The position numbers and the translations under genes were made by a program. The notes beneath the pieces are model-generated. The model saw only the letters and a program-made list of their open reading frames with translations. It searched no databases and was not told the origin of the DNA. Shown here piece by piece: positions 1 to 11,410 of a stretch of 64,000 nucleotides of DNA (its first letter is position 1; every line of letters begins with the position of its first letter). The stretch comes from Sciurus carolinensis. Lineage: Eukaryota; Chordata; Mammalia; Rodentia; Sciuridae. The stretch is taken from positions 91,250,932 through 91,314,931 of the forward strand of contig NC_062232.1 in assembly GCF_902686445.1 (NCBI RefSeq), written 5' to 3'.

Positions 1-640
1 ATATTCAGACTGACTTAAGTAGGACAAAGGATACGTGAGTGCACATTGTATGCTTTTAAAAATACTTTTCTATTTGAAAATTTCAAGGTAAAAATATAGG
101 GTGAGGAAGCATTGTTTAAAAGGTTTAGGATCTTGGATCACTTTGTGGGTGTGAAAACTGAGGCTGGGACAGCTGTGTTTTGCTTCTCATGTATATTTTG
201 AATTTTATCATATAGTAATGTTGACTTTTTCAGTGTAATGTTGTGTGAGTTTTAACACATGTATAGATTTCTGTAACTGCCACCACAATCAGGGAATAGA
301 ACACTACTGTTGCTTCTAAGAATTCCTCATACTATCCCTTTAGAATGATACCCACATCCCTAAAACCTGGCAGCCACTCATCAGTTCTCCTTCACTATAG
401 TTTTGTTGTTCAGAGAATATCATATCTATGGAAACCTACTATATGTAATCTTTTGAGAGTGACTTTGTTCATGCAGTATAATGCTGCATGAGATTTATCT
501 TAAGTTCTTGCATGTATCACTTGTTCACTCCTTTTAATTTCTGAGTAGTTTTCCATGCGTGTGTTTACCACAGTTTGTTTATTTACTCATTGAAGGACAT
601 CTGAACTGGTTTCAAATTTTGGCTATTATAAATACAGTTG

Positions 641-766
641 CTGGGCTAGGGTTGTAACTCAGTGGTAGAGGGCTTGCTTAGTATGTGTGAAGCACTCGTT
701 TGATTCTCAGGATTGTATATAAATGAAATGAAAGTCCATCAACAACTAAAAATATTAAAACAATAA
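641..766 (+). mobile_element. ID SINE
   Basis: The GGGCT-GGGxT-GTAACTCAGTGG box A region and the GTTTGATTCTCAG box B-like region are in ID order, followed by an A-rich tail with the 'CCATCAACAACTAAAAA'-type end typical of squirrel ID copies. Diverged. Lies inside the ancient L1. Confidence 0.8.
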
Positions 767-1049
767 ATAAATAGCATTGCTGTAAACACTTGTATACAGG
801 TTTTTGCAGAAATATGAATTTTCTTCTCAGGAGGGTAAATAAATATCCAGGACCAGGGTTATTGGGTCATAGGATAAATACTTTTAATTTTATAAAATTT
901 ATAAGACACTTCCAAACTATTTTCCAAAGTGATATTTTTACATTTTACATTTCCACCAACGTGTGAAAGTTCAAATTTCTGCACATCCTTTCCAGCGATT
1001 GCTATTGTCAGTATTTGTATATTAGCAGTTCTATTGATACATGAGGAAT

Positions 1050-1121
1050 GGTGCTGGGGATCAAACCCGGGGCCTTGTGCATACCTGGCTAGCACTCTAC
1101 CACTGAGCTACACTCCCAGCC
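1050..1121 (-). mobile_element. ID SINE, antisense
   Basis: Reads GGTGCTGGGGATCAAACC...CTACCACTGAGCTACACTCCCAGCC, the reverse complement of the ID core with box B first and box A last. The poly-T side is short. Confidence 0.85.
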
Positions 1122-1968
1122 ACATATATCTTTTGGTGAAGTTTCTAATCAAATTTTTAGCTCATTTAAAAAATTGAGTTGTTTTCTTATTGTTGAGTTT
1201 GAGGATTCTTTATATATTCCAGATAAAAGTTCTTTTTTGGATCTGTGATTTGCAAATAGTGTTCCCATTCTGTATCATTATACAGCTTGTCTTTTCATTG
1301 TCTTTAAAACTATTCTTCAGATAAAAACTTTCAGCTTTTAAGTTAAATTTATCATTTTTTCTTTATGTATTGTGTTTTTGGTGTCATATTAGTCAAAGAA
1401 ATATTTGTCTAACTGAAGGTCACAGAGATATTTTTGTTTTCTTCTAAAATTTTTATGATTTTAAATTTCTATTTAGATTTATGATGACCATTATATAAGA
1501 TGTGAGGCTTAGATTATGCATCTACATTATTTTACATAGGAATGTCCAGTTGTTCCAATAGCATTTTGCACTACAGTAGAAATCAAATTACCATATCACT
1601 GTGGGTCTGATATTGGACTCTTCTGTTTTATATTTAATGTGTCTATTCTTAACCAGTACTGCATTGTTCTGATTGCTGTAACTTTATGATAAGCCTTAAA
1701 ATCGAGTAATATGATTTCTTCATCTATCTTCTTTTTCCTAAACATTTTCAGCTATTCCTGTTTCTTTGCCCTTCCATGTACATTTTAGAGTCAGTTTACC
1801 TGTACCTATAAAATATCCTATTGAAATTTTAGTCAGAATTGTTTTGACTCCATTGATCATTTTGGGGAGAATTGACATCTTTTCTATGTGGAACCAGCTA
1901 AGCTATACAAAACCAAGAAGTCCTATAGGTAATATTCATGGCAGCGGTTAATGGCTGTTTTATATTCT

Positions 1969-2022
1969 CGTTTTTAAAGGCCCAGTTCTCTTGTTTGTAG
2001 TTGTAAAGAAAAACAACACCTT

Positions 2023-2053
<31 letters not shown>

Positions 2054-2130
2054 TGTGATACTGAGGATGGAACCCAGTGCTTCACATGTGCTAGGCAAGC
2101 ACTCTACCACTGAGCCACAACCCTGGCCCT
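1969..2130 (-). mobile_element. ID SINE, antisense, with target-site duplication
   Basis: Reverse-complement ID core (2052-2129) preceded by its tail, which includes a (TTTA)n run at 2021-2051. The 13-bp direct repeat TGTTTTATATTCT flanks it at 1956-1968 and 2131-2143, marking the retroposition target site. Confidence 0.88.
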
Positions 2131-2534
2131 TGTTTTATATTCTTTATATGATGGGCGGTCAGGTATGTCCAAAGGGGGGAAAGAAGAAGAAAACAAAGTT
2201 TATTATACTTACAGGGGCCTATCATGCTAAGCAGGGACACATGGGAAAAACACCAGGATAAAGCAGCCAGGAGGCAGAAGGCAGGAGCAAGGGGAAGGTT
2301 TAGGCCATCTTTGATCAGTTACTCACCTGTTAGGCTGTGCTCTGGGGTCTGTAGAGCATGGTGTAGCTGTATAATCAAGGCAGTTTCATCACAGAGCACA
2401 GAAAGGGTTCCATTACCTTCACATGTGATCCCATGGGTAACAGAACTGCTTCCTGCCTGGCCTATAGTATGGTACACACACATACACATCACAAAACAAA
2501 TGTAATGTTCATGCCACATATCTAAAGCTGAGTA

Positions 2535-2790
2535 TGGTAGTAAAAGCACAGACTTGAAACTTGGGGAGACGTGAGTGCGACTTTTGACCCAGTCATTTAT
2601 TATGTGTGTGATCTTGGGCAAGGCACTTAATCACTTGGAGTGACTTGGCCACTCAGCTATGAAATGAAGCTATGTAATGAATAAGATGATGATGATAATG
2701 ATAATAAAAACTGAGTGGGGAATGAATGTGATGATGTGTCTGAATACTTAGCCCAGGGATTTGCATGTAGAAATGGTCAGTACATCTTTG
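2535..2790 (+). mobile_element. MIR SINE fossil
   Basis: MIR-like order: 'gtaaaagcacagactt', then 'gtgtgatcttgggcaaggcac', then a GATGATAATG-rich part. Diverged; limits approximate. Confidence 0.6.
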
Positions 2791-3559
2791 ATATTTTTGT
2801 AATTAACAGTGTGTAAGACTTCTTTATATATTAAAGATAATTTACCCTTTCACATATATTTTGTATCACTGAATTTTGAGAACTCAGAAAAAGGCTTATC
2901 TTTAGGAGCTTATTCATTTTGAATCTTGATGTTCATTTTATCTACTTTATCTTTGGCTTTCCCTGGGTTCCTGGAATCAATTCCACTGTCCTCAAGATGT
3001 AACTTAGTATTGCACTAATGTCTAATTGGCCTTGTGCAAATGCCAACATTCTTTTGAGGTCAGTGGCAAAGCCTGGCATAAGAATCCAGCTTTATCTTAA
3101 CTATCAGTGTGATTTTTCCTCTCTCAGGAAGAGTCTTTATGCTGTTGCTCTCATAGATGAGGTCCCAGGGCAGGGCTAAACTAAACTCTGCTTCACCTAG
3201 GCCTGGAATTCAGAGCACAGGGTGCTCTCTTGAATGACCCTCCTGAAATAGCATGGTAAGCTGGCCAGCCTGAGGTGGCAGGAGTGATAATTGTGTTAGT
3301 GTGCTGCCTCCTCTGGAAGCCTGTATTGGGCAAGCCAAGTGCTATTAACCTATAGGACTTTATTGACCTGGCATGGCCAAAGAGTCTTCTCCCTTTAAAT
3401 TCATCCCTTGAAAGCATATTAAGCCCAGGTCAGGTAATACAGGAGGAGGAACCAAAAAGAAGGACAAAATAGTATCCCTGACTTTCTAACTGAGGTCATA
3501 TTTGGGAGGGAAGAAGGAAGTAAGCCTCTGATGTAAGACAGTGGGAGGAATATGAGATA

Positions 3560-3768
3560 TTTGGCATCTGGAATCAGAAAAATCTGGGTGTAAGTCCTGA
3601 TTTCCATCTGATACAAGACATTGACTAGGTCACCTCAGGTCCTGATTCTGGCTTCTTCATCATCAGAATGGGAAAAGTCACTATACCTGACTCATAAGAT
3701 TGCTGTAAAAATTAAGAGAGGGAGAGTTCATGTAAAGAAGCTAATTAGATAACTTGCCTAGAATATAT
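3560..3768 (+). mobile_element. MIR SINE, left part (split by L1)
   Basis: MIR text: 'atgggaaaagtcactatacctgactcataag', 'gctgtaaaaattaagag', 'catgtaaag', then 'ttgcctagaata'. It continues after the L1 at 4231. The two parts share the duplicated target site. Confidence 0.65.
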
Positions 3769-4230
3769 ATTTTTATGTGTTTTTTAAATACATGACAGTA
3801 GGATTCATTTTGATATGATTTTATAAGCATTGAATATATCTTATTCTAGTTAGGACCCTGTTCTTACAGATGTTCATGATGGTGGAATTCACTATGGTGT
3901 ATTCATATACATATATAGGAAAATTATTTCAGATTCATTCTACTGTCTTTCCTTTTCCTATACCCCTCTCCCTCCCTTCCCTTCATTCTCCTTTGTCTAG
4001 TCTACTGAACATCTATTCTTCTCTTCTTCCCTCTTATTGTGAGTTAGCTTCCACACGTCAGCAAAAACATTTGACCTTTGACTTTTTTGGGACTGACTTA
4101 TTTCCTTTAGCATGATAGTCTCCAGATCTGTCCACTTAACTTGCCAATGTCCTAAAGTCATTCTTTATGGCTGAGCAATAGTCCATTGTGAATATATACC
4201 ACAACATTCTATCCATTCATCTCTTGAAGA
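3769..4230 (-). mobile_element. 5'-truncated L1, antisense, with 15-bp target-site duplication
   Basis: A 462-bp insertion holding the L1 3' end on the bottom strand: ORF2 C-terminal text (CATGATAGTCTCCAG... GGCTGAGCAATAGTCCATTG) and the pyrimidine-rich 3' UTR (3950-4000). Direct repeats TTGCCTAGAATATAT (3754-3768) and TTGCCTGGAATATAT (4231-4245) flank it with one mismatch. It sits inside a MIR. Confidence 0.88.
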
Positions 4231-4262
4231 TTGCCTGGAATATATTAAGTGTTCATCATCAC
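4231..4262 (+). mobile_element. MIR SINE, right part
   Basis: Continuation 'ttgcctggaatatattaagtgttcatcat', matching the MIR 3' end after the L1 insertion. Confidence 0.6.
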
Positions 4263-5344
4263 TATCATGGAAACTTTGGTAACAAAAAACAGAGTGGGGG
4301 AAATAAAAAGTAGTCTTGGGGCCTATTTCTAGAAGAGATCCCTATTCTCTGGGATCTTCTGATAATGTCTCTTACGTTTATAAACACTTCTATGATCTCC
4401 AAAGAAAGAACCAAAGTTTTAGGGAACTTCAGCATGTGGCCTGCCTTTCTCATCACGGCAAAGTATACATCCTGGTAGGATTGCTGTGTGACACAGACAC
4501 ACATGCACACACCCCTAGCTAGTATCGTTAAGAGGCATGATGACTCAGTGAATGATGAAATAAACTGCTTAAATCCTCTTAGAGCCCTTACAAGCAGGGT
4601 TTTTTCCTGGGTAAATTGTTCTTGACTTATGAAGAGTTTCTACTTTGGTGTTGGGAGTGGGAAACATTATTAACTACCCAATATTGGAGACTGGTTGTTT
4701 TCATTTTGTTCATCTTCTTTTTTCTTTTCTTTTGCTTTTAAGCCACAGAGCCCAATATGTAAAACAGAGCAAAGAAAACCTGGAGGGCTGCCACGCTTGC
4801 CCTCTGCACCTCCTGCATCAGCTCTGAAGCCATTTCTAAGCATGGGGATAAATAATTTGGAAAGCATTACAGTTGGCTCCTGGGTTTTTTTGTCCGGGTC
4901 CCTGGGAAAAAGACTTGGTCATGACTGTGTAAACAAGTGACCATAGTCTAATAAATAGGCCTCTACGATTACAACAGAAAACTTAGCTACTACAGTTCCT
5001 CTTTCCTAATGCCTCAGCAGTTGAAGCCTCTGGTCAGGGCCGACAGGATGTTTAGGGAGCACAGAGCTCATTATGCAATGAAGTGTTGTAACCAGAGTGT
5101 GTTCAGGAAGTGTTTGGGGGATTCGGAAGCACTGGTAGTGTTCTTCAGAACATTTCAATTAGTACAAAATATGCTGCTTTTAATTTTTCTGTGTGTGTGC
5201 AAAGTCTATGGCTGTTTTACACAGATAGCTTCTTGTATATATGACCCCCTCTCACATGGCCTGGCTTAACCTGATGCATTTTCTTCTTCTACCTCTGCAT
5301 CAGGGTCTGAGTGTGACCTGGACTTGTTCTTCTTTCCCCTCCAG
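4263..5344. other. Low-repeat intronic block upstream of exon
   Basis: No repeat family or gene recognised. Ordinary intronic composition ending in the splice acceptor of the TMEM164 exon. Confidence 0.5.
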
Positions 5345-5411
5345 GTTACAGATGCACATGTTGAATGGGGCTCTTCTGGCGTTGCTGTTTCCTGTGGTAA
5401 ATACCCGGCTG
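5345..5411 (+). CDS. TMEM164: TMEM164 internal exon (human residues ~148-169)
   Basis: Internal coding exon of transmembrane protein 164. The first base completes a lysine codon begun in the previous exon (phase 2 junction), followed by 22 codons reading [20 protein letters not shown] then RL, and ending after a complete codon. The acceptor is a pyrimidine tract plus AG, and the donor is CTG|GTGAGT, close to consensus. The peptide is hydrophobic (a membrane segment around [11 protein letters not shown]) and I recognise it as TMEM164. Established knowledge: TMEM164 is a multi-pass membrane protein of about 297 residues, reported as an acyltransferase that makes arachidonoyl (C20:4) ether phospholipids relevant to ferroptosis. 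It joins in frame to the exon at 44151. A longer open frame runs into the intron but the strong donor ends it. Identification rests on recalled similarity, and no alignment was run. Confidence 0.93.
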
Positions 5412-5535
5412 GTGAGTAGCCTCTTCTAGAAATGTTCTAGCAATATCCAAAATAGTATTTGTTCTCTCCTTGCCTGTCCTCATTCTTAGCTAATATGGAT
5501 ATGTGGTTTACAACACACACATTAATGTTGAGGGG

Positions 5536-5673
5536 TTTTAAAAATTTTTTAAATTGTAGATGGACACAATACCTTTATTTTATTTATTTATTTTTATGTG
5601 GTACTGAGGATCAAAGCCAGTTCCTCTCACATGATAGGCAAGTGCTCTACCACTGACCTACAACCCCACCCCT
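5536..5673 (-). mobile_element. ID SINE, antisense
   Basis: Tail 'ttgtagatggacacaata' then a TTTA run, then the reverse-complement ID core ending CAACCCCACCCC. Long squirrel-type tail. Confidence 0.88.
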
Positions 5674-5756
5674 GATATTGTGTTTTGATGCAATGTGGTG
5701 GAGCTTGATGGGGTGAGGCTCGGGCTGCCTAAGGGTTTACATCAGAACTAGGACAG

Positions 5757-5857
5757 ACAGGGCTGGGGATGTGGCTCGGTGGTTGAGTGCTTGCTTGGCT
5801 TGCTTGAGGCCCTGGATTTCATCTCCAGCACACCAAAAAAGTGAACTAATAAAAATA
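5757..5857 (+). mobile_element. ID SINE with target-site duplication
   Basis: GGGCTGGGGATGTGGCTCGGTGG core and A-rich tail. Flanked by AACTAGGACAG at 5746-5756 and 5858-5868 (11 bp, exact). Confidence 0.92.
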
Positions 5858-6309
5858 AACTAGGACAGGCCAAAAAGCCTACTGAAACTCTTGGGAACAT
5901 TTAGCAGAAAGATAGGAGACTTAGCTCCAACCATTAGACAGGTATTTTAGAATTATGCTAGAGAGCCTCAAAGCCTATCTACCTTTTTCTAAGGAACCCC
6001 AGGGGCAAGAGTTCCATTCTTTTTCTATCCATTCAAATCCACAGAAATGTGTGGGTCACACAAACCCTCTGTGACTAGCTGCAAGAATCCCACTTTGACA
6101 GGGGGCCAGGTGATAAACCACCTTTGAGAGAAGCAGGTGCTACATGTCTGGGTAGGGGGTAACTGGGCACTGCCCTTAGATTCCCATATGTGGGGCTATG
6201 GAGGGATTAGCAGGCTACTTTAGAAAGGTCAGGGAAATAAATCACTTGTAAAATCATTAGTACTGCTTTCACGACTGAAGTTTACCTCAGGCATAAAAAT
6301 CAGACTATA

Positions 6310-6500
6310 ATTCTTGAAATCATAATCTTTCCTTTTGGATAGCACTTTATAAGGCTTTCTCACATGACAGCTGTATGACATAGACATACATTGGTTTCTT
6401 GTTTTACAGAGGAAGAAACTGATACTGAGGGAGTGACAAAGTCTAAGTGGCAGAATGAGAAGCAGCGCCTGAGCTTTTTGATCCTAAAACCACAGTTATG
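6310..6500 (-). mobile_element. MIR SINE fossil, antisense
   Basis: Contains 'gttttacagaggaagaaactgatactgaggg', the MIR 'fraction of gradient' core (MIR: TTTTACAGATGAGGAAACTGAGG), followed by 'gtgacaaagtctaagtggcagaatga'. Confidence 0.65.
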
Positions 6501-6559
6501 CGTTGCTACTTCTGAAGAATGTAGATACTCACATATACCCCTGTGATACTTGTACTTTT

Positions 6560-6696
6560 ATAAAAAAATTTTTGTAGTTGTAGATGGACAGAATACCTTT
6601 ATTTTATTTGTTTATTTTTATGTGTTGCTGAGGATAGAACCCAGTGCTTTGCACATGCGAGGCAAGCGCTCTACCAGTGAGCCACAACCCCAGCCT
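6560..6696 (-). mobile_element. ID SINE, antisense, with target-site duplication
   Basis: Tail with TGTAGATGGACAGAATACC then reverse-complement ID core. Direct repeat TGATACTTG (6544-6552 and 6697-6705), extending with mismatches. Confidence 0.9.
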
Positions 6697-7171
6697 TGAT
6701 ACTTGCATTTTTCCAGCTACATATTATATATCAGCAGAAATAAAAATGGGAAGCATTCATCTTAAAGCAGTGATTGTGAACCCTCACTATGCTCTGGGAT
6801 CATTTAATTAGCTTGGTTTCATCATTCCACAGTGTAAACATATATCAAAGCATCATCACGTTTTTACCCCTTAATTACAGTACACCACCCTGTCTACCCA
6901 TAAGTGGAGACAACTTTTTTGTCAATTAAATATAAAATAATAAACAAACTGATGGAAAAACAAACAACCCTGATGCCCTACCCTACCTTTGGATAGTCTA
7001 AGTTCATGGTCTTTGACAAAGCTTGGGTATTGTATCTTCAGAAGTACCCTAGTTCATTCTAACTCAGAGCCTAAGTTGAAGGCCACTGATTTTTTTTTTT
7101 TTTTGCAGTGACTCTGAAACTTAATGCCCATGGCACTTACTTCAGGAGGCTTCTTCAAAAGTGAAACTGGA

Positions 7172-7250
7172 GGGCTAGGGATATGGCTCAGTGGTAGACT
7201 TCTTCCCTGGTATACATGAGGCCCTGGCTCCATCCCCAGTACTGCCAATA
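7172..7250 (+). mobile_element. ID SINE
   Basis: GGGCTAGGGATATGGCTCAGTGG core, box B and a short A-tail ('ccaataaaaacac'). Confidence 0.85.
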
Positions 7251-7929
7251 AAAACACTCCTGCTTTGGTCTCAGAGCTAGAGTGGATTATATCAAAGAAT
7301 GATACAAATAATCTAAATGGACAGCATAAATCTATACTTTAAAAAATATGGCTACTTTGACTTGCCACAGCATCATTCATTCCTTACTGACTCAGGGACG
7401 TGGAACAGTGTTGGAGAGAAGTTACTCTGCCTGTGGAGGTGACCTACAATATTGTCTCATCTCTCTGCCCACCTTGTGTCCGTTTTCTCAGGAGATTGAG
7501 AGAGAGGTCCAGCAAATAGAGGTGCTTTCTCCATTTCTAGCAGCTTCATCAGATTCCAGGAAAGGGAAGCTAGCCTCTCCCTAGACTAAAAGAGCCAGTG
7601 ATTCTGCATGTGAATGCTTCCAGTCTACAGTTCTGGTTAAATAGTCTCTGCCATCAGGTGGACATCCATAGGAATGGATATGGTGCTCTAGACAGACCAC
7701 TTTCAATTCTATCCCTAGTAGACCTTTCCCCGAGTGAAAGCCAAACGGTGTTCTTCTGGAAGAGCCATTGAGCATAAGCAAGAAGTTATGCTTCCAGTTG
7801 TGTAAGCATAAGAACACAAAGGGCCCAGTTACATACCCAACATCATTTAGGAAGCTGATAGTAAGGTTTCATTCAGTCGGCATTGTTATATGAATGGCAT
7901 GTATCATACTGGGTCTGCTGTTGTTTTCT

Positions 7930-8063
7930 TAATAATAGCAGCAGCATTGTCAGCTGCCACTTCTTGAGTGCTTATGTTGTGCCAGGTACTGTTGTATTTT
8001 ACATGGATTAATTTGTTTAATCCTTAAAATAAATTTATGAGGCACGGTACTGTTATTATCCAC
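7930..8063 (-). mobile_element. MIR SINE, antisense
   Basis: 'cttgagtgcttatgttgtgccaggtactgtt' and 'ttaatccttaaaataaatttatgaggcac...attatcc' follow the reverse MIR consensus. Confidence 0.72.
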
Positions 8064-8365
8064 AAGATCAAGATGCCAGCAGGATTGTCTTCCACTGAGG
8101 CCTCTCTGGCTTGCAGATGGCAGCCCTCTGACTTTTTTACATGGTCATCTCTCTGCATGCATACCCATAGTGATTCTTTGTGTGGCCAGATTGACTCTAA
8201 CAAGAACATCCATCAGGTTGGATTAGAACCCATTCTGATAGCCTTCTTTTAACTTAATCCCCTCTCTGAAAGCCCTGTCTCAATACATTCACATTCTAAG
8301 GTGCTGGGGGTTAGGATTTCAATGTAGGAATTTGGAGGGCCGGGTATGCAATTTAGCCCATAGCA
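8064..8365 (-). mobile_element. MaLR LTR fragment (MLT1-like), antisense
   Basis: Text resembles a reversed MLT1-type LTR: 'aagatcaagatgccagcagga', 'cttgcagatggcagccctct', 'cattcacattctaaggtgctggggg', ending 'cccatagca'. The left end is missing. LTR only, no internal viral genes. Confidence 0.55.
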
Positions 8366-9605
8366 CCTGTACTACCCTACATAGAGAGCATTGTTTCTCC
8401 CCTGTCACCCCATGCTTTCCTTCTCTCACTCCCTCTTCACTCTCCCTCTCCCTTTTTTCTCTTCTCTCACGGCAGATGTGCTGTTACATCTGTTACATTA
8501 ACAGCTAATACTTTCCTAATAAATGTCAAGCTATTGACAATCAGCGTATTGAGCAGGTTCAAGTAACTTTCCCTGATACCAAAACTTCTTTAATGGGCTG
8601 TCTCTAAACTAAGGATTCCAGTCACTCTGGTAAATCTTTGTGGTCTTTTTCTAAAATGACAGCAAGCAAAACTTGAGATGTCTCCATTCGCATATGTCAT
8701 TGCAGTTAGTTTTGGTCTGGTTTAAATTGTTGGGACCCTTCTTGGACAACTCTGGCCTTTAGGGCTGTTGGGTTTGCAACCCTTTACTTGAGCTCAGATT
8801 GACTCATACAAGACAGCAAGATTGGCAAGTCTTTCTTAAACCTGATGATTCAATTAGGCAAGAAGCCAGCTTTTGACTTCTCTCTTGCCTTTCCTTCTTG
8901 GCCTTTTATCTTTTTAATCCTTTTCCCCTCATTAGTAAAGATGAGAAAGCAGGAAAAATAAAATGACATACATATATTCACATATATGAAGAGAGTAAGA
9001 GGGAGTTGGAGGTTATGGCTATAGTCAGCTCAGAATTTGGGATCATCAGTGAATTTCCACATGCCTATTCCACCCCATGACCCATTAGCACCAGAATTTG
9101 GAGACCAGCTATAATATGCCTGGTTTCAGTTACTCCTAGTCAACCATTTTTAAAGCTGATGACATAGAAGGATGACATTCCAGTGGTCCCCCATTACTAG
9201 TAAGTACTTGTCATAGCCAGGATCATGGTGGGGGGGTACTTTCTGGCTTCTGATGAAGTACATTAAAGGTGTTTTCCAGCAAAATATGTCCTTTGGTTTT
9301 TTAGAAGGAAGGAAGACAAACACATCATGAAAATATTGATTAGTAGATTTGCAGGGAGCTCAAAGCTTGTCTAATTTAATCTTATCTTCCAGAGGGGTGA
9401 TTTAGGAGGATGAATAACTTGCTGAAGGAGACAGGGTGGATGCACCTGGAACATGAGTCCTCTGACTCAGACTTCAGAGTTCTTTCCCTATTCTGTGACT
9501 GAGATTCAGAGTGAGTTTGCATGCTGGTGAGGCAAGATGCTTAAGTTTCTCTGAGCACCCAATGAGAACTAAAGAGCCTCTTCTTTTCCAAATGTACAAG
9601 TACAG
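8366..9605. other. Low-repeat intronic block
   Basis: No repeat family, RNA gene or coding region recognised. Some pyrimidine-rich tracts near 8400-8470. A minor G run near 9229-9236. Confidence 0.4.
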
Positions 9606-9699
9606 TTTTTGTGTGTGTGTTTGTGTGTGAAGTCCTGAATCAAATCCAAGGCTTCACATGCTAGGCAAGTTTTCTACCACTGAGCTATACCCCTGGCCC
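9606..9699 (-). mobile_element. ID SINE, antisense
   Basis: TG-rich tail remnant (gtgtgtgtgtttgtgtg) then 'ccaaggcttcacatgctaggcaag...ccactgagctatacccctggccc', a reverse ID core. Confidence 0.82.
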
Positions 9700-11097
9700 A
9701 CAAACACACAATTTTGCATAGTTTCAGGAGGGTCAAAGACTACCTCCACCCCTCCTTATCCCCCCTCCCTGCTGCAAGTCCATCCATGGATCCAAATTTA
9801 AGATCCCAGCCTGTCAGTAGTTCACAGCTTAGGGAGTAGAAGTGCTGTCTACTTTGTGAGTTCCTTTTTATAGCCATGGGCCATTTGTCCTAATGATGAT
9901 GCTGGGTTTCATATCTGTGCCTGTAACTTTGCAAACTTTGCATCATCTAGTCCAGGCTAAACTAACTTCTAGAAAAATAGAAAGCTAAGAGATGGGAGCA
10001 GAGTAGAATGCCCACATTAGATTTTCAGTTATAGGTCTCACCTTGCAGAGCTGGTAATCTGGCCCAGGAATGAGGCACTAGGCCCATGATACATTCGCGG
10101 CCCTTTGCCTTTTGTCCCCTTTGCCTTTTGCCCCCTTTGCTCTCTGACCCCCATGAAAGTTTCTTCTGAATTCAGTGTGTTCTGAGCAAGAGAGACTGGA
10201 CACAGAAAAGAAACTTAAGACAGTGTATCAGCCCCCTTCCCAGCCGAAGACAATAGCCTGGTCTGCATTTGTTTTTATAGTTATTTTTCTTGTAGGATTT
10301 TAAGAGGAACAGTGATAATGATTCTTTTTATTAGGCTCCTTTCTTCTTCAAGGCCCAAATCTAGAAGTATATTATTATCTCATTATCAAAATTGCCCATT
10401 ATTGTGTATCCATGTTGATCCATGTTTATCTATTATGTTTGTTCTTTTTTATTCCTTTACTACCCCTCCTCTTTTGCCCAGTTCTTTTTTTTTCGGTTTG
10501 ATGGTTCTTTTGAACGTTCCTAACTCTCAGACCCAGTGGAGGAGGTTAGTAATGCTCATGAAAATCATCTCTGTTTCTTGGGATGCAATTCTGTCAGCAC
10601 ACCTTGTCCCCATGTATGCTGCTGGGAAAACTTTCCTGTCACTAATGCAAATAGGGTTGAGAATCTCACTCTTTGCTAATTGGCACATTGAAATGTGCTA
10701 ATTGACCTAGAAGAGTTATTTCTGTGACCGACAAATTGAGCTATTTAAAAAAGTTATAGTTTAAAGTTTGGACATGAACTGGGGACAGAATGTCCCTGAT
10801 GGTACTTAAAACATAAAAAGCTTGTTTTCAAAAGAGGCCTTAATTTTTGAAGAATTGATTAAGGCAAAATGGTTTCCTAACCTTCTGCAAAGGGTGGTGT
10901 GTATCTGATCAGATGAGTGCAATGTGTCCAAGTATGTGGAAGTCTTAAGAAGAGTTTGGGGCTCCTGGCCCAAACTGCATTCTAAGGACTACCTTCAAAT
11001 ACGTCTAATTACTACTAGTATTTTAAGATTAAGCTATGAGGGTGGTAGAGGTTCTTCATCCTCCGGGAATCTAATCTGGAACACACCTGTCAATTTA
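9700..11097. other. Low-repeat intronic block with octamer motif and hairpin
   Basis: Apart from the short 15-bp tandem repeat at 10100, I recognise no repeat here. It contains an ATGCAAAT octamer (10645-10652) and a 12-bp-stem inverted repeat (arms 10677-10688 and 10693-10704, TGAA loop). No coding potential recognised. Confidence 0.45.
10100..10140. repeat. Short tandem repeat, ~15-bp unit (CCCTTTGCCTTTTG)n
   Basis: About 2.7 copies of a 15-bp unit: CCCTTTGCCTTTTGT, CCCCTTTGCCTTTTG, CCCCCTTTGC. Confidence 0.85.
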
Positions 11098-11225
11098 CAG
11101 GTTCATTTTGAGTACTTTTCTGTGTCAAAGACTGTGCTGTGTACTACAGGACTTTCAGTAACACCCAAGGGACATTTCTGGCCTTCAAGGAACTTGCAGG
11201 TTAGAGAAGGTATAAATGCCTGAGA
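11098..11225 (-). mobile_element. L2 LINE 3'-end fossil, antisense (tentative)
   Basis: 'tgagtacttttctgtgtcaaagactgtgctg' and 'ggccttcaaggaacttgcaggttagag' follow the reversed L2 3' end. Diverged. Confidence 0.45.
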
Positions 11226-11237
11226 AGTTATGGCAAT

Positions 11238-11301
11238 ACAGGTTGATCATGCCTGACCCAAAAATCCCAAAGTCAAAATGGTCCAAAACCTGAACCTTTC
11301 T
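11238..11301 (+). mobile_element. Tigger-like DNA transposon fragment, left part
   Basis: 'caggttgatcatgcctgacccaaaaatccc' and 'tggtccaaaacctgaacctttct' match the end of a Tigger-type MITE (CAGGTTGAGCATCCCTAATC-type terminus). It continues at 16913 after the L1, including the shared 12-bp duplication. Subfamily not assigned. Confidence 0.6.
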
Positions 11302-11326
11302 TTTATTGTTCAATTAAAAAGAATTT

Positions 11327-11410
11327 TGGACTGGGGATATAGCACAGTTGGTAGAGTGCTTGCCTCACAAGCACAAGGCCCTGGGTTCAATTCCCAACAC
11401 TGCAAAAAAA
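11327..11410 (+). mobile_element. ID SINE at L1 3' end
   Basis: CTGGGGATATAGCACAGTTGG core, GGGTTCAATTCCCAACAC box B and A7 tail. It lies between the L1 target duplication and the L1 3' UTR, so it probably inserted into or beside the L1 tail. Confidence 0.88.

Larger units (their letters stand above)
200..1900 (-). mobile_element. Ancient L1 (L1M-type) fragment, antisense
   Basis: The text of this stretch follows the reverse complement of mammalian L1 ORF2 3' part and 3' UTR: phrases for the CTTAGCATAAT-type motif, 'attcactcattgaagg', the TTCCAGTTGTTCCA-type motif near 1545, and the bottom-strand ORF2 fragments. It is heavily diverged, with no long frame left. Two ID SINEs (641, 1050) are inserted in it. 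Boundaries are approximate. Confidence 0.7.
1..5344 (+). other. TMEM164: TMEM164 intron (3' part, partial)
   Basis: Intronic sequence ending at the acceptor AG at 5343-5344, which is preceded by a good pyrimidine tract (about 5325-5342). The intron's 5' end is outside the window. It holds ancient L1, ID SINEs, MIRs and a young truncated L1, listed separately. The last 1.08 kb (4263-5344) shows no repeat that I recognise. No open reading frame in it looks like a gene. Confidence 0.85.

Noticed and set aside
1050..1121. tRNA gene
   Set aside because: The box A/B-like pattern in ID cores is SINE-derived (tRNA-like), not a tRNA gene; no acceptor stem.
7348..7817. Two 78-codon frames back to back
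   Set aside because: Neither resembles a known protein and neither has exon-like borders; chance.
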